The notes under the pieces are model-generated. The model did no database searches, had not been told where the DNA came from, and saw only the letters and a program-made list of their open reading frames with translations. 64,000 nt of DNA from Shewanella sediminis HAW-EB3 (GTDB lineage: Bacteria; Pseudomonadota; Gammaproteobacteria; Enterobacterales; Shewanellaceae): NCBI RefSeq assembly GCF_000018025.1, contig NC_009831.1, positions 4,526,001-4,590,000 on the forward strand, in the 5' to 3' direction. Below are positions 27,852-35,349 of this stretch, in pieces (positions within the stretch are counted from its first letter, which is position 1; every line of letters begins with the position of its first letter). A program made the translations under genes and the position numbers.

Positions 27852-28015
27852 TCCAAACTTCGTTTGGAACTAAGATCGCAGGATTCCATCCTGCACAGGG
27901 CAAGGAGGACTGCTCGTCCTATCCTCCTTGCATCCACCATGACGCCCGGCGAAATTCTTCTGAGAAGCGAAGAATTTCCAACGGGAAATTCATGTATCCT
28001 GCGGCCGCATTTGTA
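27852..28015. repeat. Composite multi-hairpin repeat, copy a
   Basis: In order: hairpin TCCAAAC-TTC-GTTTGGA (27852-27868), hairpin GCAGGAT-TCC-ATCCTGC (27878-27894), hairpin GCAAGGAGG...CCTCCTTGC (27900-27931), a GACGCCCGGCGAA block, hairpin AAATTCTTC...GAAGAATTT, and a tail CCAACGGG...CTGCGGC. The same order recurs at 34851, 38279, 40148 and 46392. Confidence 0.8.
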
Positions 28016-28062
28016 CTCTTAGATTGCATTAAGAAAGTTTACTCTGCCCCCACTTATTTAAC

Positions 28063-28560
28063 CCTACATATTCGTCGAACATAGTTGCTCAAGCTTGATG
28101 TAGGAGCGGCTTTAGCCGCGAAGGAAAGTACCATGACGCCCGGCGAAATCCTTCTGAGAAGCAAAGGGTTCCAACGGGGAGTCTTGTAACCTGCAGCGGT
28201 GTTTGTAGTTGCTAAAGTTTACTCTGCTCCCGCATATTCGTCGAACATAGTTGCTCAAGCTTGATGTAGGAGCGGCTTTAGCCGCGAAGGAAAGTACCAT
28301 GACGCCCGGCGAAATCCTTCTGAGAAGCAAAGGGTTCCAACGGGGTGTCTTGTAACCTGCAGCGGTGTTTGTAGTTGCTAAAGTTTACTCTGCTCCCGCA
28401 TATTCGTCGAACATAGTTGCTCAAGCTTAATGTAGGAGCGGCTTTAGCCGCGAAGGAAAGTCCCATGACACCCGGCGAAATTATTCGGAGAAACAAAGGA
28501 TTTCCAACGGGTACAGTTGTAGCTTTGGCCTCGCTCTATTTAACTAGAAAAAGTTTACTC
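28063..28560. repeat. 166-bp tandem repeat, three units, each with a REP palindrome
   Basis: REP cores at 28100, 28266 and 28432 are exactly 166 bp apart; each is followed by CATGAC(G/A)CCCGGCGAAAT, a variable hairpin, CCAACGGG and AAGTTTACTCTG. Units 1 and 2 are nearly identical, unit 3 has diverged at its end. The gap 28561-28781 has no further gene. Confidence 0.9.
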
Positions 28561-28781
28561 TGCCCCTCACTTATTTACTCTGATCCCACTTATTTCCACT
28601 GCAAAATATTCCACTGCCAAAGATAATTACCGTTCCATCTTGAATTCTAACGACTATCTACAATACTAAAGTGGTGAAGTTTAACCACCTTGATAGGCTC
28701 CCGAACATCTTGACTAAAAATTGAGTTTTGCTAGATCACAGATAACAATTTTAGTTAGTATTTAAATGTAAGGATAAAAAT

Positions 28782-29117
28782 ATGAAAAAGCTCAGTACAG
28801 CAATGATAATTCTTATGTTATCAGCTTGCGCATCAGCACCTGCACCAGCTACATGGAAGGGAATGTCAGAACGAGACATCAGTGCATGGAAAAATATCGG
28901 ATTTAATGCTGAGCTAGCTCAAGCCTGGCATGGTGCAGGCTTTACTCCAGAACAATCTAGCGAATGGTCAAAAGCAGGCTTCAAGCTAAATAGCGCCATG
29001 GAATGGAAAAACCAGTCATTTAATACCGAAGAAGCCAGTAACTGGCAATTAGGTGGTTTTGATCTAGAAACGGCTGTGAAGTCGAGAGAAAAAGGACTAA
29101 GCCCTGTCAAAAAATAG
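28782..29117 (+). CDS. Lipoprotein built of WxxxGF repeats
   Basis: 111 residues. A lipoprotein signal (LMLSAC, Cys near 16) is followed by five units of about 14 residues with W at one end and GF or SF at the other: WKNIGFNAELAQA, WHGAGFTPEQSSE, WSKAGFKLNSAME, WKNQSFNTEEASN, WQLGGFDLETAV. I do not recognise a characterised family; the pattern suggests stacked short helical hairpins on the cell envelope. AAGGATAAA precedes ATG 28782 and a terminator follows, so it is a single-gene unit. It stands alone between repeats. Confidence 0.8.
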   Translation: MKKLSTAMIILMLSACASAPAPATWKGMSERDISAWKNIGFNAELAQAWHGAGFTPEQSSEWSKAGFKLNSAMEWKNQSFNTEEASNWQLGGFDLETAVKSREKGLSPVKK

Positions 29118-29136
29118 ATGTAAATAAGTAAACTAA

Positions 29137-29157
29137 GCCGAGCAAAACCTCGGCTTT
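29137..29157 (+). terminator. Terminator of the WxxxGF lipoprotein gene
   Basis: GCCGAG, loop CAAAAC, CTCGGC then TTT, 20 bp after the stop codon. Confidence 0.75.
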
Positions 29158-29304
29158 GCCAATCAAATTTAGTCCAATTATTCGTTGAACCTACTCCAAC
29201 TAAGAGCAAAGTTCTTTCAAAAAACAAGCTGTATCGTCCTTATTATGATTTACAGTTTGAACACCGGAGCCTTGTCTTTGAGGAAAGTTTATCTCTGACC
29301 CTAG

Positions 29305-30348
29305 TTATTTATTTTCCTGAATATGGGTCATTAAATATTTGGCATCTTTCCATACGCCGCCGAGTGTTGCTGAGCCTCGGGTGTATAGCCAAGGTAAGCC
29401 AATAAAATATAATCCATCAACGTCTTTACTGACCCCACGATAATTGCTCGGGTAGTTCATTTCATCAAAAGAGATATCTTCAATCCAAAAGAAGTTAGGC
29501 TTGAAGCCTGTAGCCCAAATAATATTTTTGATACTGCTGATGCTGCCTTTTTGAAACTTGATACTCGTTTCATCGGCTGACAATGTTCTTCCCATATGAA
29601 TCACATTCGTTTTGGCTAGAAGTGACTTCACGTCAGTACCAATAACGGGCTGCACACCCTTGCTCAACCATTTGCCCATTTTGCTAAAACGGGTAACGGA
29701 TAAAAAGCCGATTTTAGTGAACCACCACCACAAGGTTTTACCTAAAAATGACTGTGGGATAGCGGTAATTTTATCAGTACCGGAGAAGTGCACTTTACGT
29801 CCTGTATCGGCAATCTCTGATAAAATTTGCACCCCAGAATCTCCGGCACCTACCACTAAACAGTCACCATCTTGCAGCTGTTCAGGACTTTTATAGTTTT
29901 CACTATGTAACTGAGTAATATTCTCCGCGATATCAACATGGCAAGCGGGAGTATAGGGCGTGTGGAAGGGGCCCGTGGCGATAATGAGCTGTTTGGCTTG
30001 ATAGCTTGCCGTACCACTGGTTATTTCAAAAATACCATCAACTTTCTTTACCGAGGTGATTCTTTGATTGAATTCAATCGGCATCGAAAATTTTTCAACA
30101 TAACTTTTTAAGTAGTCTGCCACTTCATATTTATTGGGGTAATACCCTTTAGGAAACGGAAATGGCATACCTGGAAGGTGGTTGTATTCTGTGGGGGTAA
30201 AGAGCTTTAAAGAATCCCAACGCTTTAGCCAAGGTGCGCCAATGTGTTCATTGGCATCTAAAATTAAGTAGTCTTTATTATTTTTGGATAAGTTATAAGC
30301 CATAGCCAGTCCAGACTGACCAGCCCCAATGATGATAAATTCTTTCAT
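29305..30348 (-). CDS. FAD-dependent NAD(P)-binding oxidoreductase (CzcO/flavin monooxygenase type)
   Basis: 347 residues from ATG 30348: FAD fold IIGAGQSGLAMAYNL at the very start, DANEHIGAPWLKRWDSLKLFTP, the NADPH site VVGAGDSGVQIL near 165, and ATGFKPN at the end, as in CzcO/YhiI-like flavoproteins related to flavin monooxygenases. A cytosolic oxidation of an unknown substrate is likely. A longer frame to 30438 adds 30 residues before the FAD motif and is unlikely. It stands alone, with a 200-bp gap to the LysR gene. Confidence 0.88.
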   Translation of the reverse strand: MKEFIIIGAGQSGLAMAYNLSKNNKDYLILDANEHIGAPWLKRWDSLKLFTPTEYNHLPGMPFPFPKGYYPNKYEVADYLKSYVEKFSMPIEFNQRITSVKKVDGIFEITSGTASYQAKQLIIATGPFHTPYTPACHVDIAENITQLHSENYKSPEQLQDGDCLVVGAGDSGVQILSEIADTGRKVHFSGTDKITAIPQSFLGKTLWWWFTKIGFLSVTRFSKMGKWLSKGVQPVIGTDVKSLLAKTNVIHMGRTLSADETSIKFQKGSISSIKNIIWATGFKPNFFWIEDISFDEMNYPSNYRGVSKDVDGLYFIGLPWLYTRGSATLGGVWKDAKYLMTHIQENK

Positions 30349-30494
30349 GGATCCCAAATGCGTGCATATAGTTATTATTATGTGCAACATTCTAACAGAA
30401 CATGACCATTGAACCTGACTAATGGGGGAAATGGTCAATGGTCTTACTGTAAAGTTTGTCGTATCACTTTAGATAAACAAGGGGTTAAGCATAC

Positions 30495-30528
30495 TAGCAG
30501 AGCAGAAATTAGCACTGCCATCCCTAGA
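30495..30528. repeat. Direct repeat, left copy (matches 31929-31961)
   Basis: AGCAGAGCAGAAATTAGCAC and the following 13 bases recur at 31929-31961 with one mismatch in 33. The right copy encodes the last residues of the PACE transporter, so this left copy looks like the scar of a duplicated gene end. Confidence 0.85.
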
Positions 30529-30550
30529 GAGATGTGACTGTGTTGCCTTT

Positions 30551-31429
30551 CTATTCATCCAACACATTGACGATAGCATCAGCCAACCACATTAAGGCGG
30601 GGCCTTTCGCCTTTTGTTTTGCCATCACACGATCAATCGGCACTCGCCACGGCTTATGATCAAAGCTTAGATTCATTCGCACCATGTCACCCTGATGCTC
30701 ATATCGCTCTGCCATATAAGCGGGAATATAACTCCATCCCAGCCCCTCTTTTACCATAGTGTTAACGGCATTAAAGGTATTTCCCCACCAGATATGTGAA
30801 GAGATACTAGGGCAGTGCGCCAAGGCCTGACCATCAAGGCCACGGATCAACAGTTGACGATGTGGGATCAAATCCGCAACTGTGACTATGTCCATGTTTG
30901 CCAGTGGATGCGTAGGGCTCACGACGCCATTAAACGGCAAGCTACCGACATAACACAAATCCACTTCTTGCGGGAAATCGCTATTCGCAAACATCAATCC
31001 TAAATCCGCTCGTCCAGTGTGTACCAGAGTTAACACATCGGGTGTTGAAACGGCGTAAAGCTCCAAAATGGTGCCAGGGAAACGCGTTGCAAAAGTATTC
31101 AGAATGCTCGTTGTCACAGGAAGCAACGCATCGTCCACCGCCATTTTTATCTGTGTTTCATGGGATAAATTCAGGGCGTTGGTCACCGAGTCAAGCTCAT
31201 AAGTTTGTTGCAGAATGGCTTGAGCAAACGGTAATAATCTCTCACCGTGAGGGGTTAATGATGGTTTACGGCTGGTACGATCAAACAGCGTCGTATTGAG
31301 CTCAATTTCGAGATTTGCAATCCCCTGACTCACCGCCGACTGCACCTTGCCCAACCGACGAGCGCATGCCGAGAACGACCCAGATTGTGCCGTCTCTACA
31401 AACATTCTCAGCTGTTCCAAATTATACAT
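30551..31429 (-). CDS. LysR-family transcriptional regulator
   Basis: 292 residues: N-terminal winged HTH (MYNLEQLRMFVETAQSGSFSACARRLGKVQSAVSQGIANLE) and a periplasmic-binding-protein-like effector domain (about 90-290). It is divergent from the PACE efflux gene with a 95-bp shared promoter gap, the standard layout for LysR control of the neighbour; AceR-AceI in Acinetobacter is the known parallel. The ligand could be a biocide or polyamine (inference from the PACE family). Confidence 0.93.
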   Translation of the reverse strand: MYNLEQLRMFVETAQSGSFSACARRLGKVQSAVSQGIANLEIELNTTLFDRTSRKPSLTPHGERLLPFAQAILQQTYELDSVTNALNLSHETQIKMAVDDALLPVTTSILNTFATRFPGTILELYAVSTPDVLTLVHTGRADLGLMFANSDFPQEVDLCYVGSLPFNGVVSPTHPLANMDIVTVADLIPHRQLLIRGLDGQALAHCPSISSHIWWGNTFNAVNTMVKEGLGWSYIPAYMAERYEHQGDMVRMNLSFDHKPWRVPIDRVMAKQKAKGPALMWLADAIVNVLDE

Positions 31430-31523
31430 ATCACTTTTCCTGATAGTAACTAACTATCTTCTTTCGCAAATAATGATGATTATAGCAACCATGAATCAGT
31501 GAACAACATAAATGAGATTGAGC

Positions 31524-31964
31524 ATGAACACGAAAGAACGAATTTTTCACAGCGTATTATTTGAAGCGATTGCCTTAGTATTTGTTATCACTGCCGCCAC
31601 TGTCTTTACCGATGCCGGAGCAAAGTCAGCGACAGGCTTAGCTGTCGGACTGTCATTAATTGCGATGTGTTGGAATTATATTTACAACCTGGGTTTTGAC
31701 CGTATATTTGGATATAACCGCATTGAGCGTACATTTAAAATGCGCATAGGCCATGGACTCGGTTTTGAATTGGGTATGATTTTTGCCACACTCCCCTTGA
31801 TGATGTGGGTACTGCAGCTAGATTTCTGGACCGTATTTGTGATGGATATTGGCGTTGTCATTTTCTTCCTGGTATACGCGATTGTCTACAACTGGTGTTA
31901 TGACCTGCTCCGTGAGCGTATTATCTGCAGCAGAGCAGAAATTAGCACTGCCGTCCCTAGATAA
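31524..31964 (+). CDS. PACE-family efflux transporter (AceI-like)
   Basis: 146 residues from ATG 31524 (GAGATTGAGC before it); an ATG at 31512 lacks a ribosome site. Two tandem bacterial transmembrane pair domains with four helices; signatures RIFHSVLFEAIALV with the essential membrane Glu, WNYIYNLGFDRIFG at the end of repeat 1 and YNWCYDLLRERI at the end of repeat 2. PACE proteins export chlorhexidine and short diamines by proton exchange. The last ten residues (CSRAEISTAVPR) are encoded within the 33-bp direct repeat. Confidence 0.93.
   Translation: MNTKERIFHSVLFEAIALVFVITAATVFTDAGAKSATGLAVGLSLIAMCWNYIYNLGFDRIFGYNRIERTFKMRIGHGLGFELGMIFATLPLMMWVLQLDFWTVFVMDIGVVIFFLVYAIVYNWCYDLLRERIICSRAEISTAVPR
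31929..31961. repeat. Direct repeat, right copy (matches 30495-30528)
   Basis: Overlaps the 3' end of the PACE gene; 32 of 33 bases equal to the left copy on the far side of the LysR gene, 1433 bp away. Confidence 0.85.
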
Positions 31965-31977
31965 ATCGGAACAAAAA

Positions 31978-32008
31978 AATGCCAGTCAGTGTTTACTGAC
32001 TGGCATTT
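31978..32008. terminator. Bidirectional terminator
   Basis: AATGCCAGTCAGT, loop GTTT, ACTGACTGGCATT with flanking A and T runs, between the convergent PACE and NrfA-like genes. Confidence 0.9.
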
Positions 32009-32046
32009 TGCTTAGAGACGCTCCGGAGGAGAGATGATGCGTCTAC

Positions 32047-33768
32047 TTAACGAAGTTCGATTGGCCACTCTTTCTTAACACGCTCATTGATAAACTCATC
32101 TTTAGCAGCTTTCATGGCGTCATAGTTAAGACCGGCTTCAGGTTGTACTTTCGCCTTAGTGTCGTACTTAGTTGCGTCATATACGTAGCTAGGCGCATAT
32201 TTAGCAAGTAGTACGTCAGCTTCGGCAATCGCACCGTCTAAGACAGTATTAGACTTAACCAACAGACGTTTTGCTTCTGTGAAGTTATGAGCATACATAC
32301 CGTGAGATGCGGTAGCGCTATCCCAGAACCACTGTGCGTTACGGATTTTACCTAGCAGGCTATTCATTTCGGTAGCTAAATCATTACCGGCTTTAAGTGC
32401 TGCCTCATAGTTGCCTTTAGCTTCACCTATGGTTTTGCCTGCATCGATGCCTTCAACACCGTTCGCAGCCCAGATAGCCTGTGCCTTAAAGTGCGCCTCT
32501 GTCAGACGTGGGTCAGTACCTGTGGCTGCAAAGCGAAGGTTATTGATTGCAGTTTTTCTCGACTCCAGCATAGACTCAATCGCGCTGTCATCGTGACACC
32601 CTTTACAGCTGCTTGGTAACTTAGCAGGATCAAACTTAACGTTGTGGTTGGAGTACTCAAGCCCTTCCGCATTTTCAGCTTTCGGCATGTGACAAGTATT
32701 ACAGCTGAACTCAAGATGGTTAGGCATCACATGAGATGTTCTATCCATTAAGTTCTCATATTCAGGATGCTGTGTTTTTAGCGAAGGAGTACCAGATATC
32801 GCGTTAGTCCAGTCTTTAAAGTTGATGTTATCGTAGTAGGCTAACTGAGCTTCGGCAGCGAAACCTTTATAAAGCATGTCGTCACCTGTGTAGCTAACGA
32901 CGCTGGCGTAATCGGTTTCTACACCTGGTACCCAATGATCCCATGGGTAGCGAACCTTTTTACTGTCTGTGCCATCGAAATAGTATTCAACGTGACACTG
33001 AGCACAGGTTTGACTGGCTTGACCGTTGTGATCTTGCTCCTCGAACGTTAGGCCAACTTTAGTCATAGCACGGTCAGCGTATGGACGGCTTAGACGTAAG
33101 TCGATTCCACCCAACTCATGACAATCGGCACAACCAACGGAGTTACTCATTTCATGGCCCCAAGTGGACCAGCTGTTGTTAGCAAACTTGTCTTCGCCGA
33201 CAAGATCGTACATGCGAGCAACGTCTGGAGACTTACAAGACCAGCAAGATGCAGCCATCGCTTCACCAACAACGTTACCGTCGTGACCGACAATTGGGCT
33301 GCCTGTTCGCAAGGACTTCATTACATCGGTTAATGCAAACTGGTGACCTCGGGCGCGGTTATAATCTTTCGCAAATCCATAGCCAGCCCATGCACTGACC
33401 AGATTAGGGTTTGCTTCCAGTAGATCTGTTGGCGTGCCAGATTCCGGGGTGTTCTCTTCGCTACTAGCCCAAGTAGCATGCTGATCAGGGAAGGTCTCCT
33501 GCCAGTTATCGCTGTTGTATAGATCAACAGGCCCTGATGTTGGCGGAACGATACAGGTATTGGTTTCCGTATCTAAAACGGTTCCTTCACCACACACAAC
33601 CGGATCGACGGGCTCTACAGGGTCAACGGGAAGTACTTCACAGATGTTAGTATCCGGGTTGAGTAGCGATCCCTCACCACAGGTAATTAATTGTGTGTCA
33701 TCATCATCGCTACAACCAACTAAAACAGCAGATACCGCAATAGCAACCGCAAGCTTTTGTAATCTCAT
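32047..33768 (-). CDS. NrfA-like pentahaem nitrite reductase, predicted lipoprotein
   Basis: 573 residues from ATG 33768 (GGAG before it). A lipoprotein signal (SAVLVGC) is followed by two CGEGxxLxxxTNxC modules joined by Asp/Pro repeats, then an NrfA-type catalytic domain. The first haem is CWSCK, the lysine-ligated site that marks ammonia-forming nitrite reductases; four CxxCH follow (CADCH, CAQCH, CNTCH, CKGCH), with HVEYYF carrying the active-site Tyr. Classical NrfA is about 480 residues and soluble in the periplasm. Here a lipid anchor and Cys modules are added. No nrfBCD or nrfH gene is adjacent. A CRP site lies upstream. Confidence 0.9.
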   Translation of the reverse strand: MRLQKLAVAIAVSAVLVGCSDDDDTQLITCGEGSLLNPDTNICEVLPVDPVEPVDPVVCGEGTVLDTETNTCIVPPTSGPVDLYNSDNWQETFPDQHATWASSEENTPESGTPTDLLEANPNLVSAWAGYGFAKDYNRARGHQFALTDVMKSLRTGSPIVGHDGNVVGEAMAASCWSCKSPDVARMYDLVGEDKFANNSWSTWGHEMSNSVGCADCHELGGIDLRLSRPYADRAMTKVGLTFEEQDHNGQASQTCAQCHVEYYFDGTDSKKVRYPWDHWVPGVETDYASVVSYTGDDMLYKGFAAEAQLAYYDNINFKDWTNAISGTPSLKTQHPEYENLMDRTSHVMPNHLEFSCNTCHMPKAENAEGLEYSNHNVKFDPAKLPSSCKGCHDDSAIESMLESRKTAINNLRFAATGTDPRLTEAHFKAQAIWAANGVEGIDAGKTIGEAKGNYEAALKAGNDLATEMNSLLGKIRNAQWFWDSATASHGMYAHNFTEAKRLLVKSNTVLDGAIAEADVLLAKYAPSYVYDATKYDTKAKVQPEAGLNYDAMKAAKDEFINERVKKEWPIELR

Positions 33769-33894
33769 CTTACTCTCCTGCAAGTGAATTTTATTCACTT
33801 TTTATGTAATTTATTATTGTAAGCACAGCGTCCTAAAGACGAGTCAACCTATAACAAAATGGAGAGCTTTTGGTAAACATTAACTTAACACTTG

Positions 33895-33910
33895 TGTGAG
33901 GATGGTCACT
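33895..33910 (-). promoter_or_regulatory. CRP binding site
   Basis: TGTGAGGATGGTCACT matches TGTGA-N6-TCACA with one change, about 130 bp before the NrfA-like start. CRP is the main regulator of anaerobic respiration genes in Shewanella. Confidence 0.65.
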
Positions 33911-34266
33911 GGCATACCATTCAAATATCCCTAAAGAGGTATACAGCTTACTGGTTTAAGATCAAGTTTTACACCTATTCTGATATATTCAGCAAAAGTA
34001 GTTAAGCCTAAGTTACTATACAAAAAGAACAAAATAACAGCCAGCTCATTTATTAACCGCTAATATAGTGGTATACAGCACGGTATCTGGGCTGTAGCAT
34101 TATTAACCACCACAATTAGTAAGGACATTAAGTTTCAGTTAAGGATATGTTAACAGGGGTGGGATTGCGTGGGTGTAGACAAAGGCCCCTGCCAGGTGAA
34201 TAGTTATGCGTAAAAACCAGATTGACAATCATGGCGCATGAAGGGTATGGCTACACCATATTCCCC

Positions 34267-34390
34267 TCTACCTCTCGCTCATAAGCACAATCATAAAAGG
34301 GGATTATTAGCCTTCCAACGGGGAATATTGTAGCTTTAGGCTTAGTTCGGTTTAACTGGATAAACTTTGCTCTGATCCCACTTATTTTTA
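34267..34390. repeat. Partial composite repeat, copy c
   Basis: CTCTCGCTCATAAGCACAAT...CTTCCAACGGGGAAT...CTCTGATCCCACTTATTT; shares this wording with 35219-35346. The rest of the 700-bp gap 33769-34471 shows only the CRP site and no gene. Confidence 0.7.
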
Positions 34391-34471
34391 AACTTCATGA
34401 TGCTATAGTGACTTTAGTTTCAAAATTAGTTCAAAAATAATAAATTTCAGTTCACCATTCAGGGGTTACCT

Positions 34472-34717
34472 ATGTTAAATGAGAATCATGCGCTTATTTT
34501 CGACTTCCCGGAATTTAAACAAGACATTGTATATCTGAATTATAAAGACGAAGCCTTCAAGAAATTATCCAAACAGTATCACCTATTAGATTACGATATT
34601 CGTCAGCTGGAAATTGATGGCAGTCCAACCGATGACGAGCATATGCACCAGCTCAAATTACAACGCGCTAATTTGAAAGACGTATTATTCCAAAAGTTAA
34701 AAGAACACCACGAGTAA
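34472..34717 (+). CDS. YdcH/DUF465-family small protein
   Basis: 81 residues, mostly two alpha helices: HALIFDFPEFKQDIVYLNYKDEAFKKLSKQYHLLDYDIRQLE then a helix ending KDVLFQKLKEHH. This is the DUF465/YdcH hairpin family, of unknown function, common in proteobacteria. AGGGG lies eight bases before ATG 34472. It stands alone between two repeat-filled gaps. Confidence 0.85.
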   Translation: MLNENHALIFDFPEFKQDIVYLNYKDEAFKKLSKQYHLLDYDIRQLEIDGSPTDDEHMHQLKLQRANLKDVLFQKLKEHHE

Positions 34718-34850
34718 ACACGCGAGTCGCGGATTTCAGATAGTCATCCCAGTAGCGACTTCTTCATCCCGGCGATGCTCTTAGCCGGGATCTGTTCTTT
34801 CATGCCGTCATCCCGGTGTTCTTTTAGGCCGGGATCTAGCCTTTAAGCTT

Positions 34851-35065
34851 TTCCAAACTCCGTTTGCTTATTTTGAGAGAGTAGGCGTCGTGGAATTCCA
34901 TTCCCTTCTCGCAATAAAGAGTAGGGCAAGGAGGACTGCTCGTCTGACGTGAATGGCCTTATATGTTCCCTACATAATAAGGCATTCACTCCATCCTTGG
35001 AGGTCAGATTCACAAATGCAGCGGTGGCATGGTCAAAATTGTTGTAACCTGCGGCGGTATTTGGA
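34851..35065. repeat. Composite multi-hairpin repeat, copy d, with a 51-bp extra hairpin
   Basis: Hairpins TCCAAAC-TCC-GTTTG (34852) and GTGGAAT-TCC-ATTCC (34890), then GCAAGGAGGACTGCTCGTC and CTGACGTGAATGG. Compared with copy g an extra CCTTAT...ATAAGG hairpin is inserted after GAATGG. It ends with GTAACCTGCGGCGGTATTTGG-like tail. Confidence 0.75.
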
Positions 35066-35143
35066 ATGAAATAGGGAAATTATCTCGGACCCTGAGGGAT
35101 CCTTGGAACATCATCAACCAGCTTTTTAAACCTACAAAGACAG

Positions 35144-35346
35144 AGCTTCGCGGCTAAAGCCGCTCCTACATGAAGGGCCTCGAACTCAGGAAAGCCGCTC
35201 CTACATAGTAGCCTGTCCCCCCTGGCTCTCGCTCATACACTCATAAGCACAATCACGAAAGGTGATTACCCGCCTTCCAACGGGGAATTGTCGTAACCTG
35301 CGGTGGTATTTGGATGAAATAGGGAAAGTTTACTCTGCCCACTTAT
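35144..35346. repeat. REP palindrome and composite repeat tail, copy e
   Basis: A REP copy at 35144-35171, a cut one at 35193-35208, then 35219-35346 with CTCATAAGCACAATCA, CTTCCAACGGGGAATTG, the CTGCGGTGGTATTTGG tail and AAGTTTACTCTGCCC, ending beside the glnD stop. Confidence 0.75.
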
Positions 35347-35349
35347 GAA

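Noticed and set aside
28112..28496. Two near-identical 72-residue frames
   Set aside because: They are translations of the 166-bp tandem repeat with REP cores, not genes.
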